Source: Streptomyces sp. NBC_00376
Lineage (GTDB): Bacteria; Actinomycetota; Actinomycetes; Streptomycetales; Streptomycetaceae
Assembly: GCF_036077095.1 (NCBI RefSeq)
Contig: NZ_CP107960.1
Span: 2,232,001-2,296,000, forward strand
Direction of reading: 5' to 3'
Length of the DNA stretch: 64,000 nt
The notes under the pieces: model-generated
What the model was told of the DNA's origin: nothing
Databases searched by the model: none
What the model saw: the letters and a program-made list of their open reading frames with translations, nothing else
Translations under genes and position numbers: made by a program
Shown here: piece by piece, positions 9,069-19,783 of the stretch
How the letters are laid out: every line of letters starts with the position of its first letter
Numbering within the stretch: the stretch's first letter is position 1

Positions 9069-9947
9069 TCAGCCGGTCCGGACCCGTTCGACGTGCCGAC
9101 GGGCGGGGCCGGCCAGCCGGGCGTGCATCTCGTCGAAGAGCTCGGAGGCGTGGGTTCCGCTCCACTCGGCGGGCAGCAGCTCACGCGCGACCCCGGGATC
9201 GAGGTAGACGAGCCGGCGCCAGTCGGTGAGAACCCTGATGTACGTCGCGAACGCCTCCCGGTCCGTCACCGCGCTGCCGCGCGCGATCAGCTCGGCCACC
9301 GGGCGGTGCGCGGCGAGGAACTCGACGTACAGCCGCTGCAGCCGGGCGGTGTCCCACCAGGAGCGGACCTTGGCGGCGAGTTCCTCTGCGTCTCCCCCGC
9401 CGGCCGAAAGGTAGTCGGCCCGGAAGAGGTCGGCGTACGAGCGCAGGCCGTGCCTGGCCAGCATGGACTCCGCCTCGTCGTGCACATGCCCCGGCGCGAT
9501 CCACACCCCGGCGGACACGGAACCGAAGCCGAGCCGGGTGAGCTGGGTGCGCAGGGTGTGCCGCCTGGCACGTTCGGACTCGGGCACCGAGAAAACGACC
9601 AGAACCCAGCCCTCGTCGACGGTGGCCCGCCGGGCCGCGAAGATACGCGGATCGCCGTCGCGCAGTATCCGCTCGGTCTCGGGCGAGATCCGGTAGCCGG
9701 CCGCTCCGGACACCGGCCGTGCTTCGAGCAGTCCGGCCCGCTTCAGCCGGGAGACGCAGGAGCGTACGGTCGGCGCCTCGACGCCGAGGTCGGCGAGCAG
9801 CTGGATCAGCGAGGCCACCGACATCCAGCCGTCGGTGTCGCGCGCGTACAGCCCGTAGACGGTCACGATCAGCTGTCTGGGCTGCACCTTGCCCAGCGGG
9901 CCCGGTCCGGAGTCGTCCTCTTCCGCTTCCGCGCTCACCGTGTTCAC
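9069..9947 (-). CDS. PaaX family transcriptional regulator
   Basis: A 292-residue regulator of the PaaX type, whose founding member represses phenylacetate degradation. It has an N-terminal winged helix at about residues 20-95 (QLIVTVYGLYARD, SLIQLLADLGVEAPTVRSCVSRLKRAGLL in part), a central PaaX domain with VVFSVPESERARRHTLRTQLTRLGF, and a C-terminal domain with DPGVARELLP. It has a GTG start with GAGG two bases away and AGGA further up. No phenylacetate catabolic gene is nearby, so its target is elsewhere or it controls something else. It lies 43 bp downstream of tdk on the same strand and could be read through from that operon. Confidence 0.9.
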   Translation of the reverse strand: MNTVSAEAEEDDSGPGPLGKVQPRQLIVTVYGLYARDTDGWMSVASLIQLLADLGVEAPTVRSCVSRLKRAGLLEARPVSGAAGYRISPETERILRDGDPRIFAARRATVDEGWVLVVFSVPESERARRHTLRTQLTRLGFGSVSAGVWIAPGHVHDEAESMLARHGLRSYADLFRADYLSAGGGDAEELAAKVRSWWDTARLQRLYVEFLAAHRPVAELIARGSAVTDREAFATYIRVLTDWRRLVYLDPGVARELLPAEWSGTHASELFDEMHARLAGPARRHVERVRTG

Positions 9948-9990
9948 GGCCTCATCCTAAGCAGCCGCGGGCAGGTGACCGACGGGCGGT

Positions 9991-10641
9991 TCAGGCGGAG
10001 GTGACAGGCAGTACGTCCGGCGACAGCACGCCCGCGCGTGCGGTGGCGCTGGTGGTCCGGCGCTGGTGGTGACGTCGGCACAGCACCTCGTAACCGACCT
10101 CGCCCGCCTGCTGGTTGACGTCTCCCACGACCACCTGGGCGCCTTCGACGACCATCTCGCCGCCGACCGTCCGGGCGTTGTGCGTGGCCCGCGCGCCGCA
10201 CCAGCAGAGCGCTTCGACCTGGAGCGTCTCCACCCGGTCGGCCAGTTCGATCAGTCGCTGGGAGCCGGGGAACAGCTTGGTCCGGAAGTCTGTGGTGATG
10301 CCGAACGCGAAGACGTCCAGGTCCAGGTCGTCGACGATGCGTGCGAGCTGGTCGATCTGGACGGGTGCCAGGAACTGCGCCTCGTCGACGATCACATAGT
10401 CCGCCCGGCCGCCCCGGCTTATCCGGTCGACGAGATGGGCGTACAGGTCCATACCCTCGTCGGCCTCGACGGCCTCGGTGACCAGACCCAGGCGCGAGGA
10501 GAGCTTGCCCTCCCCGGCCCGGTCGTCACGCGTGAAGATCACGCCCTGCAGGCCGCGGGCCGACCGGTTGTGGCCGATCTGGAGCGCCAGCGTGCTCTTT
10601 CCGCAGTCCATCGTTCCGGAGAAGAACACAAGCTCGGGCAT
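9991..10641 (-). CDS. tdk: Thymidine kinase
   Basis: Phosphorylates thymidine to dTMP in nucleotide salvage. The 216-residue type II enzyme has the P-loop GTMDCGKS at residues 9-16 and the Walker B-like VIVDEAQF. The lasso region has FGITTDFRTKLFPGS, and the zinc site comprises CWCGARATHNAR plus the CRRHH near the C-terminus. It lies 51 bp downstream of the phosphodiesterase gene on the same strand, so it is probably the third gene of the operon starting with the DUF5998-like gene. Confidence 0.95.
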   Translation of the reverse strand: MPELVFFSGTMDCGKSTLALQIGHNRSARGLQGVIFTRDDRAGEGKLSSRLGLVTEAVEADEGMDLYAHLVDRISRGGRADYVIVDEAQFLAPVQIDQLARIVDDLDLDVFAFGITTDFRTKLFPGSQRLIELADRVETLQVEALCWCGARATHNARTVGGEMVVEGAQVVVGDVNQQAGEVGYEVLCRRHHQRRTTSATARAGVLSPDVLPVTSA

Positions 10642-10692
10642 GAGGGGTCGAGCACCTTTCGGGCAAGGGAAGCGATGTGGGGAGAAACGCGG

Positions 10693-11880
10693 TCAGGAGC
10701 GTACTTCGAGGAGCGGGACGAGCTGCTCGACGGGGGTCATCGAGCCGTGCATGCCGACCATCGCGGACTCGTTCGGCTCGTTGACGGAGGCGGTGATCAC
10801 CACGTCGTCGTGGGCCGCCGCGACGACGTCGCCGATCCTGCCGTGGACCCGTTCGTCGATCTTCGGGCCGAACCAGCCGGCCGCGATCGCCTCGTCCCGG
10901 CTCGCCACCCAGAACTGCTCGCCGAGCACTTCCTGCCAGACGGTCAGTACGTCCGCCTCGGCGCCCGGGACGGCGTACACATGCCGGCACCGGCCCTCGC
11001 CGCCGAGCAGGGCGACGCCCGCGCGCAGTTCCCAGTCCTCGTCGAAGTCGATCCGGGACTGCTCGTCGAACGGGATGTCGATCATGCCGTGGTCGGCGGT
11101 GATGTAGAGCGCCGAGCGGGGCGGGAGCTGTTCGGCCAAGCGCCGCGCCAGGCCGTCCACGTACATCAGCTGGCCGCGCCATGCGTCGGAGTCGACACCG
11201 AAACGGTGGCCCTTGCCGTCGACCTCGCTGTAGTACGTGTAGACGAGCGACCGGTCACCCGAGGCGAGCCGTTCGGCGGCGGTGTCCATCCGCTCCTCGC
11301 CGGAGAGCCGGCCGAGGAACGAGCCGCCGCTGAGCGCGACCTTGGTGAGCGGGGTCTGTTCGAAGGCGGGGGCGGAGACCTGGGCGGTACGCACACCCGC
11401 GGCGTCGGCCAGCTGGAAGACGGTGGGGTACGGCTGCCAGACCTTCGGGGGGGTCCAGGGGTTCCAGCGGAGCTGGTTCATCAGCTCGCCGGTCTCCGGG
11501 TTGCGCGCGCTGTAGCCGGGCAGGCCGTGCTCCCCGGGCGGGAGGCCGGTGCCCACCGAGGCCAGCGAGGTCGCCGTGGTGGCCGGGAAGCCCGCCGTTA
11601 TCGGACGGCCGGTGCCGCCGCGCGAGGTGGGGAGCAGGGAGTGCAGAAACGGTGCCTCGTCGGGGTGGGCCTTGATCTGCTCCCAGCCGAGGCCGTCGAT
11701 CAGGAACACGCAGTTCCGGTCGGCGGGGGTGAGTTCGGGGATCGCCGCGGTGAAGCCCGGAACGCCCTGTCCGGCGACGAGCGTGGGCAGCAGATCGGCG
11801 AGCGATCCGCTGCCGTACTCAGGCACCGGGGCGCTCTCGACGGGGAGCAGAACGGGGTCCTGCCAGGCCGGCTGTGCCAT
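10693..11880 (-). CDS. Alkaline phosphatase superfamily protein (type I phosphodiesterase/nucleotide pyrophosphatase)
   Basis: A 395-residue metal-dependent hydrolase of the nucleotide pyrophosphatase/phosphodiesterase group. The N-terminal metal site is in CVFLIDGLGWEQI, the nucleophile Thr sits in the GFPATTATSLASVGTG segment, the central part carries the conserved HGLPGY, and late metal ligands appear in YITADHGMIDIP. There is no signal peptide, so it is probably cytoplasmic. Its ATG overlaps the stop of the upstream DUF5998-like gene by one base (TGATG), showing translational coupling. It is followed by tdk, suggesting a nucleotide-related role (inference). Confidence 0.88.
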   Translation of the reverse strand: MAQPAWQDPVLLPVESAPVPEYGSGSLADLLPTLVAGQGVPGFTAAIPELTPADRNCVFLIDGLGWEQIKAHPDEAPFLHSLLPTSRGGTGRPITAGFPATTATSLASVGTGLPPGEHGLPGYSARNPETGELMNQLRWNPWTPPKVWQPYPTVFQLADAAGVRTAQVSAPAFEQTPLTKVALSGGSFLGRLSGEERMDTAAERLASGDRSLVYTYYSEVDGKGHRFGVDSDAWRGQLMYVDGLARRLAEQLPPRSALYITADHGMIDIPFDEQSRIDFDEDWELRAGVALLGGEGRCRHVYAVPGAEADVLTVWQEVLGEQFWVASRDEAIAAGWFGPKIDERVHGRIGDVVAAAHDDVVITASVNEPNESAMVGMHGSMTPVEQLVPLLEVRS

Positions 11881-12476
11881 CAGCGGCCGGTCGCCGCGGT
11901 CGCGGCCGTGGCCTCGGAGAGCGACTGGGCGAAGGCGAGGGTCTGGCGGACGGTGTCCGGGCCGTCCCCGGCCTCGCTGACCCGCAGGCTCAGGTCGTCG
12001 GCGGTGGAGTTGCCGGTGTAGCCGTGGTCGGCCTCGCAGTTGGGGTCGCCGCAGGCGGCCGGCTCCAGGTCGATCCGGGAGACCGCGCCCCAGCCGATGG
12101 TGAGGACGACCTCGCGGGGCAGCGTGCCGGGCACGTACTTCTCTGGGTTGGCGACGACCCGGCTGACCACGACCGACGAGATCCGGTCGAGCTTGACCGA
12201 CTCCGTGGAGGTGGTGGCGTACGGGGTCGGGGAGCTGGTGTCGGCGTTCTGCTCGTCGGTGTGGCTGACGATGAAACGGTTGTCCGTCAGGACCAGGACC
12301 GTGACATGGCGGCGCACCTCGTTGGAGTCGAAGGTGGTCTCCTGGTGCACCAGGTACGAAGCGACCGGCTCACCGCCCACGGCGGCCTCCACCGCCTCGG
12401 CCACGAGGGCCGGGTAGTAGCCACTGCGCTCGATCGCCGCGCGCAGCCCCTGGGTCGTCGTACCGGTCTTTGCCAT
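11880..12476 (-). CDS. Conserved actinobacterial protein (DUF5998-like)
   Basis: A 198-residue protein conserved in actinobacteria, which I associate with the DUF5998 family from memory; no biochemical function is known to me. It begins MAKTGTTTQGLRAAIERSGYYPALV. It has a beta-rich middle (TVLVLTDNRFIVSHTDE, REVVLTIGWGAVSRIDLEPA in part), one CGDPNCEADHGY segment with two Cys and a His that could bind metal, and an Ala-rich C-terminal helix. The ATG at 12476 is chosen with AGGA eight bases upstream; an ATG at 12485 adds three residues. It is the first gene of the operon with the phosphodiesterase and tdk. Confidence 0.8.
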   Translation of the reverse strand: MAKTGTTTQGLRAAIERSGYYPALVAEAVEAAVGGEPVASYLVHQETTFDSNEVRRHVTVLVLTDNRFIVSHTDEQNADTSSPTPYATTSTESVKLDRISSVVVSRVVANPEKYVPGTLPREVVLTIGWGAVSRIDLEPAACGDPNCEADHGYTGNSTADDLSLRVSEAGDGPDTVRQTLAFAQSLSEATAATAATGR

Positions 12477-12533
12477 GAGGACCATCCTACGGGGGGCTGA
12501 TGACTGCCGGGGACGTTGCGCGGCAGGGCGGTC

Positions 12534-12550
12534 CGGGCCCCACGGGCCCG
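12534..12550 (-). terminator. Possible terminator after the GNAT/acyl-CoA synthetase gene
   Basis: A 7-bp GC-only stem (CGGGCCC / GGGCCCG) with a three-base loop, 13 bp after the stop of the large fusion gene and upstream of the DUF5998-like operon. Short and without a T-run, so only a candidate. Confidence 0.4.
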
Positions 12551-12562
12551 ACGGCGCCCGGG

Positions 12563-15532
<2,970 letters not shown>

Positions 15533-15666
15533 GGGCAAAGCGTACGGCTCTGTCAGCGGTCGCGTAGGTCCCGGGGCCGGGGCAGTCTGAGAGGGCCGAT
15601 CGGCGGGGTCGCAGGCATTGCGGGCTGTTCCCGGGGTCGGCCGGAGCACCGCGCACTGCGTGAGAG

Positions 15667-15682
15667 ACTGGTCTAGACAACT
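15667..15682 (+). promoter_or_regulatory. DasR-type operator (dre site) upstream of ptsH
   Basis: The 16-mer ACTGGTCTAGACAACT matches the known dre consensus (A-C/G-TGGTCTAGACCA-C/G-T) except for one base. It lies 24-39 bases before the ptsH ATG. DasR, the GntR-type regulator of N-acetylglucosamine use, is known to control PTS genes in Streptomyces, so direct control here is a strong inference. Confidence 0.85.
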
Positions 15683-15705
15683 GTTGATTCGTGAAGGGCA
15701 GAACC

Positions 15706-15987
15706 ATGGCTGAGCGCCGCGTCAACGTCGGTTGGGCCGAGGGCCTGCACGCCCGCCCCGCTTCCATCTTCGTCCGTGCCGCCACGGCTTCCGGCATCCC
15801 CATGACGATCGCCAAGGCTGACGGCAACCCGGTGAACGCCGCCTCCATGCTCGCGGTCCTCGGTCTCGGCGCGCAGGGTGGCGAGGAGATCGTGCTCGCA
15901 TCCGAGGCCGACAACTCCGAAGCGGCTCTGGACCGCCTGGCGAAGCTCGTCGCCGAGGGGCTCGAGGAGCTCCCGGAGACCGTCTGA
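15706..15987 (+). CDS. ptsH: HPr phosphocarrier protein of the phosphotransferase system
   Basis: The small cytoplasmic phosphocarrier that passes phosphate from enzyme I to the sugar-specific EIIA proteins. The 93-residue protein has the phosphorylation site at His15 in GLHARPAS. A Ser is present in the NAASMLAVLGLGA segment where Gram-positive HPr is phosphorylated by HPr kinase, though that kinase is not expected in Streptomyces. The ATG at 15706 follows AAGGG by eight bases; an in-frame ATG at 15691 would put odd residues before the conserved N-terminus. It is a single-gene transcript with a DasR-type operator upstream and an intrinsic terminator downstream. Confidence 0.96.
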   Translation: MAERRVNVGWAEGLHARPASIFVRAATASGIPMTIAKADGNPVNAASMLAVLGLGAQGGEEIVLASEADNSEAALDRLAKLVAEGLEELPETV

Positions 15988-16002
15988 AGCACGTTCGGCA
16001 AG

Positions 16003-16045
16003 AGAGCCGCGGCACCCTGAACCGGGGCCGCGGCTCTTTTGTTTT
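16003..16045 (+). terminator. Rho-independent terminator of ptsH
   Basis: An 11-bp perfect stem AGAGCCGCGGC / GCCGCGGCTCT (16003-16013 and 16027-16037), followed directly by TTTGTTTT. It is one of only two terminators in this window with a real T-run. Confidence 0.92.
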
Positions 16046-16188
16046 CCGGAGCGGACCGTCCGGCGAGAATTCCGACGAACGCAATACGGGTAGGCGGAGC
16101 GCGGGCACGCGAAATTCAGATGGCGCGAAATTCGGCCCGGCCCGGCGACATCCCGCGCGATGACTTCTCTTTGTATATGGCGTAATTG

Positions 16189-16884
16189 TTAATGCCGGAC
16201 GCCTGCGGTGTTTACGGAATGTTGCGTGGTCCTCACCCGGCCGGCTCCGGGGGCGGCGGGCCGCCTTCGCAGCCGGTGCGCGGCCGCCGCCCGCTCCGCG
16301 TGGTGCGCGGCCAGCGCCCTGGCCCGTTCCGCGTCGCCGCGCGCCACCGCGTCCACGATGGCCCCGTGTTCGGCCCAGGAGTCCACCGGGTGGGCGGGCT
16401 GCTCGACCGCGTACATCCAGGCGATCTTGTGCCGCAGCTGGGTGAGCAGCGCGATCAGGCCGGGGCTGCCGGAGGCCTGCGCCAGCGTCTCGTGGAACCA
16501 GCCGCCCAGTGCGCGCAGGTCCTCGCCCTCGCCGCGCCGGGCCCGGTCCTGGCCGAGCCGCACGAGGCCGCGGAGCACCTTGAGGTGCGCCTCGGTGCGG
16601 CGTTGCGCGGCGCGGGCGGCGCCAAGTGGCTCCAGCAGCGTGCGGACCTCCAGGAGGTCGGCAGCCTCCAGTTCGGTGGGCTCGGCGACGCAGGCGCCCG
16701 CGTGCCGGCGGGTAACCACGAAACCCTCGGACTCCAGGGTGCGCAGCGCCTCCCGCACCGGGACGCGGGAGACCCCGTAACGGCGGGCCAGCAACTCCTC
16801 CGTGAGACGGCTGCCGCGTTCGAAGACACCGGAGACGATGTCGTCACGGATTGCCGTGCATACCGAATGCGCCGGAATGCGCAT
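16189..16884 (-). CDS. GntR family transcriptional regulator (FCD-type effector domain)
   Basis: A 231-residue regulator. The N-terminal winged helix-turn-helix at about residues 8-70 (IRDDIVSGVFERGSRLTEE, YGVSRVPVREALRTLESEGF in part) is followed by an all-helical FCD domain with metal-ligand-like residues (FHETLAQASG, HGAIVDAVARGD). FCD members usually sense small carboxylates and repress nearby catabolic genes, but none is adjacent. The ATG at 16884 begins MRIPAHSVCTAI, with GGCGGAGG about ten bases upstream. The upstream gap has a 14-bp perfect palindrome (16952-16965) that may be its own operator. Confidence 0.88.
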   Translation of the reverse strand: MRIPAHSVCTAIRDDIVSGVFERGSRLTEELLARRYGVSRVPVREALRTLESEGFVVTRRHAGACVAEPTELEAADLLEVRTLLEPLGAARAAQRRTEAHLKVLRGLVRLGQDRARRGEGEDLRALGGWFHETLAQASGSPGLIALLTQLRHKIAWMYAVEQPAHPVDSWAEHGAIVDAVARGDAERARALAAHHAERAAAAHRLRRRPAAPGAGRVRTTQHSVNTAGVRH

Positions 16885-16951
16885 GTCCGAACCTCCGCCT
16901 CAATTCCCCGCGAAACGCGGCCGGCCGACGCCTGTTACGCGACTCTATTGC

Positions 16952-16965
16952 AATGCGGCCGCATT
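16952..16965. promoter_or_regulatory. 14-bp palindrome upstream of the GntR gene, candidate operator
   Basis: AATGCGGCCGCATT is a perfect palindrome 68-81 bases upstream of the GntR start. A second 10-bp palindrome (ATTCATGAAT) lies at 16983-16992. GntR-type regulators commonly bind such sites and repress themselves; assignment to this protein is inference. Confidence 0.45.
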
Positions 16966-17053
16966 TCCGATGCCGGGCGGAAATTCATGAATATCTTTTG
17001 GCCACGGGGTGGCCGGGCGGGCAGTCGTCCCCCACGGGCGGGCGGCGGGAATG

Positions 17054-17092
17054 CCGAAGGCCCCGGCATGTGCCTGCTGCCGGGGCCTTCGG
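17054..17092 (-). terminator. Hairpin terminator of the M23 peptidase gene
   Basis: A 15-bp perfect stem (17054-17068 with 17078-17092) and nine-base loop, beginning 24 bp after the peptidase stop codon. There is no T-run. Confidence 0.85.
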
Positions 17093-17115
17093 ACGAGGTG
17101 CGCGGTGGGCGTCGG

Positions 17116-17919
17116 TCAGACGTTGACGCCGTGGGCGCGCAGGTACGCGACCGGGTCCATGTCGGAGCCGTACGACGGGGTCGTCCGGGCCTCGAAGTGG
17201 AGGTGCGGCCCGGTGGAGTTGCCGGTCGAGCCGGAGAGGCCGATCTGCTGGCCGGCGCCGACGCTCTGGCCGACGGAGACGCCGATCGAGGAGAGGTGGC
17301 CGTACTGCGTGTACGTGCCGTCCGTCATCCGGAGCACGATGTTGTTGCCGTACGCGCCGCCCCAGCCGGCCTCGACGACGGTGCCGGCGCCGACGGCGAC
17401 GACGGAGCTGCCGGAGGCGGCGTGGAAGTCGATGCCGGAGTGGCTGCCGGAGGACCAGAGCGAGCCGCTGGACTTGTAGCCGGTGGTGACGTACGAGCCG
17501 GCGACCGGAAGCCGGAAGGCGCCCAGGCGGGCGCGCTCGGCGGACCGGGCGGCGCGCGCCTTCTCGGCGCGGGCCTCGGCGGCGCGCTGCGCTTCGGCCT
17601 TGGCCTTCGCCTCGGCCTTCTTCTTGGCCTCGGCCTTGCGGTGGGCGTCGGCCTTCGCCTTCGCCGCGGCGTCGGCCTGGTGCTGCTGGGCGTCGGCCTG
17701 GGCGTCGATCCGGTCGGCGAGGGTCTTGTCGATGGCGATGACCTGGCTGAGGCCGGTCTCGCTCGCGGAGGGGGCGTCGGAGTCCGCTGCGAAGGCGGGA
17801 GCGGCCAGGCCGCCGATGACGCCGGTGGTGGCCAGAGCCGCGACGCCGACAACCTTCGCGCTGCGGCGCGTCAGTCGGCTCGGGGCACGGTGCTTCCCGG
17901 TGGCACGGGTGAACGCCAT
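17116..17919 (-). CDS. Secreted M23 family peptidoglycan endopeptidase
   Basis: A secreted metallopeptidase that cleaves peptidoglycan cross-bridges. The 267-residue protein has a Tat/Sec-like signal peptide (basic N-region with RRSAK, hydrophobic core, cleavage near APAFAADS at about residue 45). A Lys/Ala/Glu-rich coiled coil spans about residues 70-130. The C-terminal M23 domain has the zinc ligands in SHSGIDF (HxxxD) and HLHF, plus the GNNIVLRMTDGTYTQYGHLS core. Its mRNA leader carries a c-di-AMP riboswitch, so expression is expected to fall when c-di-AMP is high, as known for Streptomyces cell-wall hydrolase genes. The ATG is preceded by AAGGAAAGGA. Confidence 0.95.
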   Translation of the reverse strand: MAFTRATGKHRAPSRLTRRSAKVVGVAALATTGVIGGLAAPAFAADSDAPSASETGLSQVIAIDKTLADRIDAQADAQQHQADAAAKAKADAHRKAEAKKKAEAKAKAEAQRAAEARAEKARAARSAERARLGAFRLPVAGSYVTTGYKSSGSLWSSGSHSGIDFHAASGSSVVAVGAGTVVEAGWGGAYGNNIVLRMTDGTYTQYGHLSSIGVSVGQSVGAGQQIGLSGSTGNSTGPHLHFEARTTPSYGSDMDPVAYLRAHGVNV

Positions 17920-17945
17920 GGAGTGGCTGGTCCTTTCCTTCCTTC

Positions 17946-18090
17946 TCGCCTACCGGGTTAGCTGACGGGTTCGGAGCAGGAAGGTCTCCTACGGACGCCC
18001 CGGCCCGTCCGGGCTCAGGCATCCGATTCACCCCAGGGACTGCGTGGGTCCCCGGCTCCCCAGGCTCGCGCCTGACGGGGACTCGGCGAT
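17946..18090 (-). ncRNA. ydaO/yuaA-type c-di-AMP riboswitch in the leader of the M23 peptidase gene
   Basis: On the minus strand the leader has the conserved ydaO blocks in order: GGGGAGCCGGGGACCCA, TGGGGTGAATCGG, GTAGGAG, CTGCTCCGAACCCGTCAGC and TAACCCGGTAGGCGA. The closing P1 helix pairs TCGCC (18085-18089 on the plus strand as GGCGA) with GGCGA (17946-17950). c-di-AMP binding is known to turn such leaders off. It ends about 27 bases before the M23 ATG. Confidence 0.95.
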
Positions 18091-18142
18091 GACTGTCCGG
18101 TACGTCGCGGATGCGGCATACGAGTGACGGGCAGTCGAGCCG

Positions 18143-18172
18143 ACGCTAAGCGGGGTCACTTTCATTCACCAA
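18143..18172 (-). promoter_or_regulatory. Candidate promoter for the riboswitch-M23 transcript
   Basis: Minus-strand TTGGTG (18172-18167) and TAGCGT (18148-18143) separated by 18 bases resemble a HrdB-type -35/-10 pair. The predicted start falls about 50 bases before the riboswitch P1 helix. Confidence 0.45.
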
Positions 18173-18239
18173 ACGGACAGGCCGTTTTGTAGCGCATCCC
18201 ACAGGGCGGACAGGCAACCTCCCCCTCAGAACGGACAAA

Positions 18240-18281
18240 AAGGAAGACCCCGGCGAGATCGCGCTCGCAAGAGCCTTCCTT
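18240..18281 (-). terminator. Rho-independent terminator of the M16 peptidase operon
   Basis: Minus-strand stem AAGGAAG / CTTCCTT enclosing an inner GCGAG / CTCGC helix, followed by TTTTTG. It lies 90 bp after the stop of the second M16 gene and upstream of the M23 promoter. Confidence 0.85.
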
Positions 18282-18370
18282 CTGTCTCGATATCTGTCGA
18301 TATGTCAAGGGTGGGGGCGGGCGGGGCGGGGCTGATGACCGGCCCCGCCCGGCGCCCGCCGGGCCATTCG

Positions 18371-19783
18371 TCAGCCGGTGACCACCGACACCTCTCCGAT
18401 GCCCAGCGCCCGGACGGGCTCCTCGATCCGTGCCGCGTCGCCGACGAGGATCGTGACCAGCCGGTCACCCGGGAAGGCGTTGACGACCGCCGCGGTCGCC
18501 TCGACCGTGCCGGTCTCCGCGAGCCGGGCGTACAGCTGCGCCTGGTAGTCGTCCGGGAGGTGCTGCTCGACCTGGTCGGCGAGGGTGCCCGCGACGGAGG
18601 CCGCCGTCTCGAACTTCAGGGGCGCCACACCCACGAGGTTCTGCACGGCCGTCTCGCGTTCCTCGTCGGTCAGCCCCTCGGCCGCCAGGGTCCGCAGCAC
18701 GGTCCACAGGTCCTTGAGCGCCGGTTCGGTGGACTCCGTGTCCACCGAACCGCTGATGGCGAGCATCGCGGCGCCGGTCGCCCCCGAGGCGGTGTCCGGG
18801 GCCGACGACCGCAGCACCTGGGCGAAGGCCCGTACGCCGTACGTGTAGCCCTTCTCCTCGCGCAGCACCCGGTCGAGACGGGAGGTGAGGGTGCCGCCCA
18901 GGCAGTACGTGCCGAGCACCTGGGCCGGCCACACGCTGTCGTGCCGGTCGGCGCCGATCCGGCCGATCAGCAGCTGCGTCTGCACCGCGCCCGGACGGTC
19001 GACGATCACCACCCGCCCGGTGTCGTCGGCGGTGATCGGCGGGGCGGGGCGCGGGGCCGCGGTGTCCCCCGACCAGTCGCCGAGGGTGTCGGCGAGCAGG
19101 GCGTCCAGGTCGATGCCGGTGAGGTCGCCGACGACCACGGCGGTCGCCGTGGACGGCCGGACGTGGGCGTCGAAGAAGGCGCGCACGGCGGCCGAGTCGA
19201 TCCGCTCCACCGTCTCCTCGGTGCCCTGGCGCGGGCGCGACATGCGCGCTTCGGCCGGGAAGAGCTCCTTGGACAGCTGCTTGGCGGCGCGCCGGGCCGG
19301 GTTGGCCTGCTCGTGCGGGATCTCGTCGAGCCGGTTGCGCACCAGCCGCTCGATCTCGCTCTCGGCGAAGGCGGGTGCCCGCAGCGCCTCGGCGACCAGC
19401 GCGAGAGCCTTGGCCAGCCGGGAGGCCGGGACCTCCAGGGAGACCCGGACACCGGGGTGGTCGGCGTGCGCGTCGAGGGTGGCGCCGCAGCGCTCCAGCT
19501 CGGCGGCGAACTCCTCGGCGCTGTGCTTGTCGGTGCCCTCGTTCAGCGCCCGCGACATGATCGTGGCCACGCCGTCGAGGCCCTCGGGCTCGGCGTCCAG
19601 CGGGGCGTCGAGGAAGATCTCGACCGCCACGACCTGCTGGCCGGGGCGGTGGCAGCGCAGCACCGTGAGGCCGTTGGGCAGGGCGCCTCGCTCGGGCGCG
19701 GGGAAGGCCCAGGGGCGGGCGGTGCCGGGGGCCGGCTGCGGGTGGTACTGCATCGAAACTCCAGTCGCGGCAGCGTCGGTCAC
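18371..19783 (-). CDS. M16 family peptidase-like protein, inactive partner subunit
   Basis: A 470-residue protein with the two-domain M16 fold (N-terminal domain about 25-250, C-terminal M16_C about 255-450). The zinc motif HxxEH is absent: the corresponding helix reads GLDGVATIMSRALNEG. It does keep the Arg/Tyr pair region (EEKGYTYGVRAF) typical of the non-catalytic subunit that shapes substrate binding. It overlaps the upstream catalytic M16 gene by four bases (ATGA), so the two are translationally coupled and very likely form a heterodimer, as known for other bacterial M16B pairs. No signal peptide, so it is expected to be cytoplasmic. Confidence 0.9.
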   Translation of the reverse strand: MTDAAATGVSMQYHPQPAPGTARPWAFPAPERGALPNGLTVLRCHRPGQQVVAVEIFLDAPLDAEPEGLDGVATIMSRALNEGTDKHSAEEFAAELERCGATLDAHADHPGVRVSLEVPASRLAKALALVAEALRAPAFAESEIERLVRNRLDEIPHEQANPARRAAKQLSKELFPAEARMSRPRQGTEETVERIDSAAVRAFFDAHVRPSTATAVVVGDLTGIDLDALLADTLGDWSGDTAAPRPAPPITADDTGRVVIVDRPGAVQTQLLIGRIGADRHDSVWPAQVLGTYCLGGTLTSRLDRVLREEKGYTYGVRAFAQVLRSSAPDTASGATGAAMLAISGSVDTESTEPALKDLWTVLRTLAAEGLTDEERETAVQNLVGVAPLKFETAASVAGTLADQVEQHLPDDYQAQLYARLAETGTVEATAAVVNAFPGDRLVTILVGDAARIEEPVRALGIGEVSVVTG

